64,000 bases of DNA, taken from NCBI GenBank assembly GCA_963788585.1, contig CAWBHA010000006.1, forward strand, positions 1 to 64,000, in the 5' to 3' direction. Below, one piece after another: positions 47,357-54,746 of this stretch (positions are counted from its first letter, which is position 1; every line of letters starts with the position of its first letter). A program made the translations under genes and the position numbers. Origin of the DNA: Bog-473 sp963788585 (GTDB taxonomy: Bacteria; Actinomycetota; Acidimicrobiia; Acidimicrobiales; RAAP-2). Below the pieces are notes generated by a model. It saw only the letters and a program-made list of their open reading frames with translations, was not told the DNA's origin and made no database searches.

Positions 47357-47899
47357 ATGGCCGGCTCGGACCTCGTGACGCTGCCCGACGGGGCGCTCGA
47401 CGAGGTGGCCACCCGTGTCGGTGCCCACCTCGAGGGGGAGCACAACGGGACCGGCCTGCGCTTCGGCATCGCTTGCGCGCGCTTCAACGGGGGGATCACG
47501 CTGCGCCTGCTGCACGGCGCGCTCGAGGCAATGGGAGACGCGGGCGCCGACCCTCGTGACGTGGTCGTCGCCTGGGCCCCGGGCGCGTTCGAGCTGCCCC
47601 TCGTCGCGCGTGCCTTCGCGCACGCCGGCAAGGTCGACGCCGTGCTCTGCCTCGGCGCCGTCATCCGCGGCGACACGGGGCACTATGACTTCGTCGCGGG
47701 CGAGTGCGCGTCGGGGATCCAGCAGGTGCAGCTGGCGACGGGGCTCCCGGTGGTGTTCGGCGTGCTGACGACCGACACACTCGACCAGGCGCTGGAGCGC
47801 TCCGAGCCGGACCAGACGAACAAGGGCCGCGAGGCCGCCCTCACGGGCATCGAGATGGTGCGGCTCCTTCGGAGCAGGCCGCTCACCTCCCCCGGCTGA
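47357..47899 (+). CDS. ribH: lumazine synthase
   Basis: 180 residues. FGIACARFNGGITLRLLHGA, APGAFELPLVARAF, LGAVIRGDTGHYDFV and the C-terminal NKGREAALTGIEMVRLL are the family signatures. It condenses the two branch products into lumazine. An N-terminal extension of about 35 residues precedes the core. It lies 84 nt after ribBA and ends the rib cluster. Confidence 0.95.
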   Translation: MAGSDLVTLPDGALDEVATRVGAHLEGEHNGTGLRFGIACARFNGGITLRLLHGALEAMGDAGADPRDVVVAWAPGAFELPLVARAFAHAGKVDAVLCLGAVIRGDTGHYDFVAGECASGIQQVQLATGLPVVFGVLTTDTLDQALERSEPDQTNKGREAALTGIEMVRLLRSRPLTSPG

Positions 47900-47921
47900 C
47901 GCCCCTCTTCCTCCACCCCTC

Positions 47922-47963
47922 GCATCCCGCATCGCGCATCGCGCATCGCGCATCGCGCATCGC
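47922..47963. repeat. 7-bp tandem repeat after ribH
   Basis: Six units of GCATCGC (first one GCATCCC) between the ribH stop and the convergent hotdog gene. It is followed by GTATCGCGCCACCCCTG, a near copy of the flanking GCATCGCGCCACCCTG. No gene lies in 47900-48009. Confidence 0.85.
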
Positions 47964-48009
47964 GCCACCCTGCGTATCGCGCCACCCCTGCGGCGAACGC
48001 CCGAGCCGC

Positions 48010-48450
48010 TCAGTAGAGGATCAGCTGCGTGCAGCGGTAGGAGGCCATCAGCCGTTCCGTCGTCTGATTGGTGACCGTGGCGTCCCAGACCTGGGTGGTG
48101 CGGCCGGTGTGCAGCGGCGAAGCCGTGGCGATGATCTCCTCACCTTCCCGTGCGCTCGAGATGAAGTTCGCCGAGCAGTCGACGGTCGTGAAGCTCCGCG
48201 CCCCCTCGGGCCAATGGTGATTCACCCCGAAGGCGCACAGCGCATCGGCGAGCGTGAGCACCACGGGTGCCCACAGGAATCCCGTCCCGGCGATGAGCGG
48301 ATGGGTCACGGTGAGGCGCGCGACGGGGTCCTCGCCCGTTCCACCGTCGGGGATCTCGATACCGAGCAGGTTCAAGAAGTTGAAGACGTCGTAGGGGGGC
48401 GGCACCGGCACAGCTTGCCGCACGCACCACCGCGACAGGTCCGATCCCAC
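48010..48450 (-). CDS. hotdog-fold thioesterase-like protein (PaaI type)
   Basis: 146 residues. VARLTVTHPLIAGTGFLWAP, VLTLADALCAFGVNHHW and FTTVDCSANFISSAREGEEI then TGRTTQVWDATVTNQ give the single hotdog domain of PaaI-like acyl-CoA thioesterases. The typical catalytic Asp may be the one in TLADAL. The start could be a few codons later (GTG near VPVPPPYDVF). It is divergent from hisG. Confidence 0.78.
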   Translation of the reverse strand: MGSDLSRWCVRQAVPVPPPYDVFNFLNLLGIEIPDGGTGEDPVARLTVTHPLIAGTGFLWAPVVLTLADALCAFGVNHHWPEGARSFTTVDCSANFISSAREGEEIIATASPLHTGRTTQVWDATVTNQTTERLMASYRCTQLILY

Positions 48451-48476
48451 CCGGCCGGTCTGCGAAGATCTACGCC

Positions 48477-49375
48477 ATGCTCCGCCTCGTCCTGCCCAAG
48501 GGCTCGCTCGAACGCGCCACCATGCAGCTGTTCGAGGAAGCCGATCTGGCCGTGCGCCGTGCGTCGGACGTGGCCTACCGCGCCAGCATCGAGGACCCGC
48601 GTATCAGCGAGGTCCGCATCCTGCGGCCCCAGGAGATCCCCGTCTATGTGGCCGACGGGCTGTTCGAACTGGGCATCACGGGGCGTGACTGCGTCGAAGA
48701 GCGGGGGAGCGAGGTGGTCTCGCTGGGCAAGCTGTCGTATTCGAAGAACACGGCCAATCCGGCCCGGGTCGTGCTCGCCGTCGGCGCGGACTCGCCCGTC
48801 GCTTCGCTGGCCGAGCTGGCGGCCGCTACGGCCGGGCGCGCCGACCCGCCTGCCGCGTCAGCTCCGAGTACCCCGAGCTCACCCGTAAGGCGCTCGCTGC
48901 GCACGGGATCAAGGCCGACATCGCCATGTCTTACGGCGCCACCGAGGCGAAGGTGCCCGACATCGCCGACGCGGTCGTCGACATGACCGAGACGGGCAGT
49001 GCGCTGCGCGCCGCCGGCCTCAAGGTCATCGAGACGCTCCTCGTCTCCCACACCGAGCTCATCGCGAACCCGGAGGCGGCCGCCGACCCCGAGAAGCGCC
49101 ACGCCATGGAGCAGATCCTCACGCTGCTCCAGGGGACGCTCGAGGCCCGGGGCAAGGTGCTGGTCAAGCTCAACGTGTCCGCCGAGAACCTCGATGCCGT
49201 CCTCACGCTCCTTCCCTCCATGCGGGCCCCGACCATCTCGGAGCTCTCGGGCGGTGGCGCCTTCGCGCTCGAGGCCGTCGTCGCCAAGTCCGACATCAAC
49301 ATCCTCATCCCGGCGCTGCGCGACCACGGGGCGAGTGACATCCTCGAGATCCCGTTGTCCAAGATCGTCCACTGA
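48477..49375 (+). CDS. hisG: ATP phosphoribosyltransferase, long form (frame broken)
   Basis: First enzyme of histidine synthesis. The N-terminal part has LVLPKGSLERATMQLFEEAD, VYVADGLFELGITGRDCVEE and NPARVVLAVGADS. After about 48840 another frame has RVSSEYPELTRKALAAHGIK, MSYGATEAKVPDIADAVVDM and the C-terminal regulatory domain (APTISELSGGGAFALEAVVA). The C-terminal domain marks the homohexameric long form, inhibited by histidine. The break lies between ELAAATAG and RVSSEYP. A GAAGAT box is 7 nt before the ATG. Confidence 0.9.
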
Positions 49376-49376
49376 C

Positions 49377-49625
49377 GTGGGCCACCCCGCCCCGTCCGCC
49401 GGGCCCATCCTCGGGCGGGTCACCGCCTTCGACCCCGGCCGCGGCCTCGGGACGCTGGAGGCGGAAGACGGCACGACCTACGCGTTCCACGCCACCGCCA
49501 TCACCGACGGGAGTCGCCGTATCGACGTGGAGGCCGCGGTGGTGTTCACCGTGGCACCCGGTCACCGCGGACGCTACGAGGCGCGGTCGGTTTCTCCGGC
49601 CTCCAACCGGGCATCCTCCGCCTGA
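49377..49625 (+). CDS. small cold-shock-like domain protein
   Basis: 82 residues. ILGRVTAFDPGRGLGTLEAE, YAFHATAITDGSR and VVFTVAPGHRGRYEA follow the beta-strand order of a cold-shock domain, though the RNP motifs are weak. It would bind single-stranded nucleic acid. The GTG is 1 nt after the hisG stop. Its 3' end overlaps the convergent TetR gene by 52 nt. Confidence 0.65.
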   Translation: MGHPAPSAGPILGRVTAFDPGRGLGTLEAEDGTTYAFHATAITDGSRRIDVEAAVVFTVAPGHRGRYEARSVSPASNRASSA

Positions 49626-50237
49626 TCCTCCCACCAGCGCCCGGCGTAGCGGCGGGCGAAGACCTCCAGCGCGGCGTCCGCGCCGCCCCGGTCTCCGGTG
49701 GCCAAGAGGTCGAGCAGCAGGCCGCGGATGACGGCCACGCCGAGTCGGCCGTGGACGCGGGCGACATCGGCCGGTACCCCGGCCTCCGCTGCCAGCGCGA
49801 CATTGGCCTCGAGCCAGGTCTCGAGGTCGCCCTGCAGGAGGGGACGGCTGGCGGAGCCCCCTTGCAGGGCGCGTCCGTAGAGCGCGAAGAAGAGCCGCTC
49901 GAAGTCGCCCACGGCCGGGTCGGCCACGTACGCCCACATCTGCCGCACGAGCTCGTCGGTCTGCTCGGGCGCCGCCTCGCCCGAGCGCGGCCCACATGCC
50001 CAAGGTGCGCGCCTCGACCGCACGAACGACCGCGAGCATGAGCCCCTCCCTGGAGCCGAAGTGGTAGAGCAGCATGCGGTGGCTCGTGCCGGTCGCCTCG
50101 GCGATCCGGCGCAGGCTCTGGTCCGCCAGGCCGTCCGCCACGAAGTGTTCGATCACCGCGTCGAGCAGTCGGTCCCGTGCACTCGTGGCCCCGCCGTCCC
50201 CCTCGGCACCGGTCTGTGCCGCCGGTTGTCCTCTCAT
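49574..50237 (-). CDS. TetR-family regulator (frame broken once)
   Basis: The N-terminal helix-turn-helix reads ARDRLLDAVIEHFVADGLAD, LRRIAEATGTSHRMLLYHFG and REGLMLAVVRAVEARTLGMW. The ligand-binding part continues in another frame from about 49985: EQTDELVRQMWAYVADPAVG, LLQGDLETWLEANVALAAEA and so on. It starts at the ATG inside an 18-bp palindrome shared with the divergent SRPBCC gene, its likely target. The break fits an indel error. Confidence 0.85.
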
Positions 50238-50253
50238 GTACCAAATGGTACAT
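50236..50253. promoter_or_regulatory. TetR operator palindrome
   Basis: ATGTACC-AAAT-GGTACAT is a perfect inverted repeat with 7-bp arms. It covers the TetR start codon and the presumed promoter of the SRPBCC gene (TACATT at 50249-50254). This placement allows the regulator to repress both itself and the divergent gene. Confidence 0.75.
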
Positions 50254-50292
50254 TACCTCCGGATGGGGAGGGCAGACCGAGAGGAGGCAGGC

Positions 50293-50739
50293 ATGGCAGA
50301 GCAGGTGATCGACAAGACCGTCGTGACGCCGGCGGATCCGGCGGCGGTGTTCGCGCTCCTCGCCGACGGGTCGACGTGGCCGGAGTGGTCGCCCCTCGGG
50401 GCGTGCGCGATCCTCGAGCCCGGCGACGGCTCTCCCGAGGGCCTGGGTGCCGTTCGCCTCTTCACGACCGGCCGGCACAAGAGCCGCGAGCGGGTGGTCG
50501 AACGGCGGCCGAACGAGGTCTTCGCCTACGTCCTCGAGGCCGGGCTGGCCCTGCGTGATTACAAGGCCGTGGTGACGCTGACGCCGTCGTCCGGCGGGGG
50601 GACGACCATCAACTGGCGCTCGACGTTCCGGGCCAAGGTGCCCGGCACGGGCTGGTTGTACCGGCGCCAGCTGGGCGCCTTCATCGGCGAGACCGTGGAC
50701 GGCCTGGCCGCCTGGTCCGCCCGGACCCGCGTCGCCTAG
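50293..50739 (+). CDS. SRPBCC / polyketide cyclase-like protein
   Basis: 148 residues of the START/Bet v1-like fold: VIDKTVVTPADPAAVFALLA, STWPEWSPLGACAILEPGDG and GGTTINWRSTFRAKVPGTGW. Such proteins bind lipids or aromatic compounds in a deep cavity. GAGGAGG lies 8 nt before the ATG. Divergent from the TetR gene, so probably induced by the ligand of that regulator. Confidence 0.82.
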   Translation: MAEQVIDKTVVTPADPAAVFALLADGSTWPEWSPLGACAILEPGDGSPEGLGAVRLFTTGRHKSRERVVERRPNEVFAYVLEAGLALRDYKAVVTLTPSSGGGTTINWRSTFRAKVPGTGWLYRRQLGAFIGETVDGLAAWSARTRVA

Positions 50740-50749
50740 GGGACGAGCG

Positions 50750-51169
50750 TCAATTCTGACCGGAGCTCGCGGCGTTCTCCGAGCTGGCGTCCTCGCTGCC
50801 CTCGAGGCGCACGAAGGCCAGTCGGAGCTGGGACAGGGATTCGTGCAACGACGGCTCGGCCTCACCGAGCCGCCCGCGCAGGCCGTCGAGGAGGTAGCCG
50901 AAGCCGTCGATGGCCAGGCGGGCCTGGAAGAGCATCGGCGGTGTTTGCGACAGGTAGACCGCGGCCAGCTCGAAGAGGCCGTAGCAGTGGTTCGCCACCA
51001 CGACCTCGGCCGGCGTGTTGGCCAGCTGGGCCCGCATGGCGTCCACCGCCGCCTGTGCCTCCGCCTGGGACTCGGCCTCGATCGGATCCGGGACCTCGGT
51101 CTCGGCCGCTTGGTCGTCCCCCTCCTTCTTGGGGAAATGCTCGCCCGACGGTGTCCAGATGCTGCTCAT
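50750..51169 (-). CDS. DUF1844-like protein next to infC
   Basis: 139 residues. An acidic leader is followed by a helical region VVANHCYGLFELAAVYLSQT and FQARLAIDGFGYLLDGLRGR. It resembles the DUF1844 proteins that sit next to infC in actinobacteria; function unknown. TACAGT (51176-51181, minus strand) lies 6 nt before the ATG, so probably leaderless. Divergent from infC. Confidence 0.7.
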   Translation of the reverse strand: MSSIWTPSGEHFPKKEGDDQAAETEVPDPIEAESQAEAQAAVDAMRAQLANTPAEVVVANHCYGLFELAAVYLSQTPPMLFQARLAIDGFGYLLDGLRGRLGEAEPSLHESLSQLRLAFVRLEGSEDASSENAASSGQN

Positions 51170-51371
51170 GCTGGTACTGTATGTGGTCTTGACTACATGG
51201 AAGCGGGGCCCCCACTGAGCGGCCTCCACCTGGCCACCGCCCTGCGCACGCAGGGGACCTCGTGCGCCAGGTCGATCGCCCTTCGGGCGCGGGCCCTGCC
51301 CGCAGGTCGGCCTCGCTCCACCGATTGGCTTGCGGAAGGACCGCGGGCCCGAGTGAGAGGTGTGATGACGC
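51170..51371 (+). promoter_or_regulatory. infC leader region
   Basis: About 200 nt without a gene between the divergent DUF1844-like gene and infC. It contains TTGACT (51189-51194) and a GCCC-TTCG-GGC tetraloop hairpin near 51288-51298, then GCGGGC-CCT-GCCCGC. The end holds GAGAGG, an ATG that reads only six codons, and the ATC start of infC. An autoregulatory leader is possible but I recognise no known motif. Confidence 0.4.
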
Positions 51372-52103
51372 ATCGTCGCTGAAACCACAACAGAGCATCG
51401 GATCAACGACCGAATCCGTGCCCGTGAAGTCCGGCTCGTGGACCCCGACGGTGTGCAACTTGGCATCAAGGCGCTGCCCGAGGCGCTGGCGATCGCCAAG
51501 GAGCTCGACCTCGATCTCGTCGAGGTAGCCCCCATGGCAAATCCGCCCGTGTGCCGGATCATGGACTTCGGAAAGTTCAAGTTCGACGAGGCCCAGCGGG
51601 CCAAGGAGAGCCGGCGCAAGGCCGTCCACGTCGGGATCAAGGAGATGAAGTACCGGCCCAAGATCGGCTCGGGCGACTTCGACACCAAGACCCGTCAGGT
51701 GGCCAAGTTCCTGAACGAGGGGCACAAGGTCAAGATCACGATCATGTTCCGGGGCCGCGAGGTCTACCACCCCGAGCACGGGAAGCGGATCCTCGATCGC
51801 ATCGCCGAGCAGATGGAGGGACTGGCCAAGGTGGAGGCCGAGCCCAAGCTCGACAACCGCAACATGATCATGGTGCTCGCCCCCGACAAGCGGGCCCGCC
51901 AGGCGGCGCAGTCGAGAGCCTCCAACCAGCAGCGTGCCGACAAATCGGCGTCCGACGGCGAGGGCGGATCCGACGGCGACGGGAGCGGGGGTGCCGGTGC
52001 GGATTCCGGGTCGGGGTCCGTGGCCAACGGGAGCGCACCGCGTACGACGGTTGGGGAGACCAACGGGATCAGCGAAGTCGCCGCATCAGCCGAAGAGGGA
52101 TGA
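51372..52103 (+). CDS. infC: translation initiation factor IF-3 with ATC start
   Basis: 243 residues. The conserved N-terminus EHRINDRIRAREVRLVDPDG, then ALAIAKELDLDLVEVAPMA, KEMKYRPKIGSGDFDTKTRQ and FLNEGHKVKITIMFRGRE are present, followed by a long Gly/Ser/Asp-rich tail. An in-frame TGA at 51366 closes the frame upstream. The only usual start codon (GTG 51438) would remove the conserved N-terminus, so ATC at 51372 is inferred. IF-3 rejects such codons, the basis of its known autoregulation in E. coli (AUU). It opens infC-rpmI-rplT. Confidence 0.92.
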   Translation: MVAETTTEHRINDRIRAREVRLVDPDGVQLGIKALPEALAIAKELDLDLVEVAPMANPPVCRIMDFGKFKFDEAQRAKESRRKAVHVGIKEMKYRPKIGSGDFDTKTRQVAKFLNEGHKVKITIMFRGREVYHPEHGKRILDRIAEQMEGLAKVEAEPKLDNRNMIMVLAPDKRARQAAQSRASNQQRADKSASDGEGGSDGDGSGGAGADSGSGSVANGSAPRTTVGETNGISEVAASAEEG

Positions 52104-52107
52104 CGCA

Positions 52108-52302
52108 ATGCCGAAGATGAAGACCGACCGTGGCGCCGCCAAGCGGATCAAGGTGACGGGCACTGGCCGGCTGCGCCGCCGCAAGGCCTTTCGCTCGCAC
52201 CTGCTCGAGAAGAAGACGAGCGTGCGCACGCGCCGGCTCGGGCGCGAGTCCGACATCGCCAAGGCGGACGAGAAGGCGACGCGGAGGATGCTCGGCCTCT
52301 GA
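52108..52302 (+). CDS. rpmI: ribosomal protein L35
   Basis: 64 residues, basic: MPKMKTDRGAAKRIKVTGTG, RLRRRKAFRSHLLEKKTS and the end KADEKATRRMLGL are the bL35 signature. It starts 4 nt after the infC stop with GAAGAGGGA upstream. Confidence 0.97.
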   Translation: MPKMKTDRGAAKRIKVTGTGRLRRRKAFRSHLLEKKTSVRTRRLGRESDIAKADEKATRRMLGL

Positions 52303-52314
52303 GCTCGGCGCCGT

Positions 52315-52329
52315 GGCGACGGAGTCGCC
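52315..52329 (+). other. hairpin between rpmI and rplT
   Basis: GGCGAC-GGA-GTCGCC is a perfect 6-bp stem with a 3-nt loop, 13 nt after the rpmI stop and 66 nt before rplT. There is no T-tract, so it is not a classical terminator; an attenuator or a processing site is possible. Confidence 0.4.
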
Positions 52330-52394
52330 CCGGGCCGCGAACACCGCAACCCATCCGCACCCCAGAGACAGATCGTGAAGAGAGGAGCACCCCC

Positions 52395-52783
52395 ATGGCC
52401 AGAGTGAAGCGGGCCGTCCACGGCCGCAAACACCACCGCGCTGTCCTCGAACAGGCGAAGGGGTACTACGGCAACAAGAGCCGTTCGTACCGGGCGGCCA
52501 ACGAGCAGCTCATGCACTCCATGCAGTACGCCTTTCGGGACCGTCGCGCCCGAAAGGGTGATTTTCGCAAGCTCTGGATCCAGCGCATCAACGCCGGCGC
52601 GCGCCAGCACGGTTTGAGCTACAGCCGCCTCATCAACGGTCTGCACCTGGCCGGCGTCGAGGTCGACCGCAAGGTGCTGGCGGACCTCGCGGTCAGCGAC
52701 CCCGAAGCCTTCGGCGCCCTCGTGGCGACCGCCCAGGGCGCCCTGGCCAACGGCCGGCGGCCACCGCGGAGGTCGCTTCCTGA
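52395..52783 (+). CDS. rplT: ribosomal protein L20 (frame broken near the end)
   Basis: About 128 residues. MARVKRAVHGRKHHRAVLEQ, AKGYYGNKSRSYRAANEQL and FRKLWIQRINAGARQHGLSY then SRLINGLHLAGVEVDRKVLA cover the family. After about 52745 the frame no longer ends; another frame gives QRPAATAEVAS and a TGA at 52781-52783, a plausible L20 tail. Without correction it runs into the methyltransferase gene. Strong GAGGAG upstream. Confidence 0.93.
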
Positions 52784-53652
52784 CCCAGCGGCTCGCCTTC
52801 ACGCACCGGCGGGTCCGCCGGCTGCGCGGGCTGCTGCAGAAGCGTTCGGCGCGCTGGAGCGAGCGCGCCTTCGTGGCCGAGGGGACCGAGCTGATCCGGA
52901 CCGCCCTCGATGCCGGTACGCCCGTCGAGTCCGTCTACGTGTCGCCCGACGGCGACGACGACCTCGCCGCACAGGAGGTCTGCCGGCAGGCGGGCGCAGC
53001 GGGTGCCCGCGTGTTCTCCCTGGGCCCCGGAGTCCTCGAGCGGGTGGCCGACACCGTCACGCCGCAGCCGATCCTGGCCGTCCTGCCGATGCTCGAGCGA
53101 GCCGTCGGCGGGCGCCGAGAGCTGGACCGCCCGGCGGGGTCCGGGTCGCTCGTCGTGGTGCTGGTCGACGTGCGCGACCCCGGCAACGCCGGCACGGTCC
53201 TGCGCGCGGCCGACGCCTCGGGCTGCGCGGCCGTGATCTATGCGGGCGACTCGGTCGATCCCTACAACCCCAAGACCGTGCGGGCCTCGGCCGGGTCGCT
53301 CTTCCACGTGCCGTTCGCCGTGCGACCCGATCCCTTCGTGGTGGCCGCGGAGCTCTCCGCCGCCGGGTTCCGCACCTGGCGACGGTCGTCCGAGACGGAG
53401 AGGACTACGCGGCCCTCGACTGGTCCGTGCCCACGGCACTGTTCCTCGGCAACGAGTCCTCGGGGCTCGACCCGTCCCTCCAGCGCGCCGCTGTCGGGAT
53501 CGCTCGCCATCCCCATGGTGGGGCGGGCGGAGTCGCTCAACGTGGGCGTGGCGTGCGCGGTCGTCTGCTTCGAGGCGTTCCGCCAACGCCGGGGTGGCGG
53601 CCCCGGGGCACGTAGCATCTCGGGTGGCGGAACGACACGACATGGTGACTGA
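52780..53652 (+). CDS. SpoU/TrmH-family RNA 2'-O-methyltransferase (frame broken twice)
   Basis: The N-terminal substrate-binding part is RLAFTHRRVRRLRGLLQKRS and RAFVAEGTELIRTALDAG. The knotted catalytic domain has motif 1 VDVRDPGNAGTVLRAADASG, motif 2 FLGNESSGLDPSLQRAA and motif 3 IPMVGRAESLNVGVACAVVC. Motif 2 is in another frame (about 53385-53500) than motifs 1 and 3. It would methylate a ribose of rRNA or tRNA. The start is unclear (CTG 52780 or an indel-hidden codon). The position between rplT and pheS is typical. Confidence 0.87.
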   Translation: MTQRLAFTHRRVRRLRGLLQKRSARWSERAFVAEGTELIRTALDAGTPVESVYVSPDGDDDLAAQEVCRQAGAAGARVFSLGPGVLERVADTVTPQPILAVLPMLERAVGGRRELDRPAGSGSLVVVLVDVRDPGNAGTVLRAADASGCAAVIYAGDSVDPYNPKTVRASAGSLFHVPFAVRPDPFVVAAELSAAGFRTWRRSSETERTTRPSTGPCPRHCSSATSPRGSTRPSSAPLSGSLAIPMVGRAESLNVGVACAVVCFEAFRQRRGGGPGARSISGGGTTRHGD

Positions 53653-54717
53653 GAACGTGGAACTCGATATCGAGGCGATCGCCGGCGACGGCGAGCGGGC
53701 CATCGCGGGCGCACCGTCGACCGACGCCCTGGCCCAGGTCGAGACGGAGTACCTCGGCAAGCGCTCCGCACTGATCCGGGCGCACCGCACCCTCGGGGGC
53801 CTCGATCCCGACGCCCGCAAGGAGGCCGGTCGCCGGATCAACGAGGTGCAAACCCGGCTGAGAGCGAGCGCTGGCCGACCGCCGGGCCGAGCTGGCCGAG
53901 GCCGAGCGCGCCGGCGGCACTGCAGGCCGACCGCCTGGACCTGACCGAGGTGATCCCCGCCCAGGTCCTCTCGGCGCCCGCCCGTGGGCACCTGCATCTG
54001 GTCTCCCAGGCCCGCGCCGAGTTGGAGGACGTCTTCGTCGGCATGGGCTTCACCGTGGCCGAGGGGCCCGAGGCAGAGTCGGATTGGTACAACTTCGAGG
54101 CGCTCAACATGCCGCCGGCCCATCCCGCCCGCGGCATGTACGACACCATCTACCTCGACATCGGTGAGCCCGAGACGGTGCTGCTCCGCACCCACACCTC
54201 ACCGGTCCAGATCCACCTGATGGAGGAGGCCGTCCGCGACGACTCGCTGCCCATCCACGCGGTCATGCCGGGCAAATGCTTCCGCCTCGACACCCCCGAC
54301 GCCCGCCATCTCCCCGTCTTCAACCAGATCGAGGGCCTCGTGGTCGACCGCGGCATCGGATTCGGCGACCTCGCCGGCACGATCCAGGTCTTCACGGAGG
54401 CCTACTTCGGTCCGGGGATGCAGTCCCGCCTGCGGCCGGCCTACTTCCCCTTCACGGAACCGTCGGCCGAGTTCGAGATCACGTGCACGCTCTGCCTGGG
54501 CGAGGGGTGCCGTACCTGCTCGCACACCGGCTGGATCGAGCTCGGCGGTTGCGGGTTGGTCGACCCCGCCGTGTTCGATGCGGTGGGAATCGATCCGGCC
54601 GAGTGGTCGGGCTTCGCCTTCGGCTTCGGCATCGACCGGCTGGCCCAGATGCGCCACGCCATCCCCGACATGCGCTCGTTCCTCGAGAACGACATCCGCT
54701 TCCTCTCCCAGTTCTGA
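53642..54717 (+). CDS. pheS: phenylalanyl-tRNA synthetase alpha chain (frame broken twice)
   Basis: The N-terminal coiled coil (STDALAQVETEYLGKRSALI, then ADRRAELAEAERA) crosses three frames, with breaks at about 53870 and 53915. The catalytic domain is intact: motif 2 GKCFRLDTPDARHLPVFNQI, EGLVVDRGIGFGDL and motif 3 FGFGIDRLAQMRHAI. It also has CTLCLGEGCRTCSHTGWIEL. GTG 53624 is a possible earlier start, 5 nt after TAGCAT. Confidence 0.9.
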
Positions 54718-54746
54718 CCGCTCCCATCGACCCGAGAAAGTTCCTC

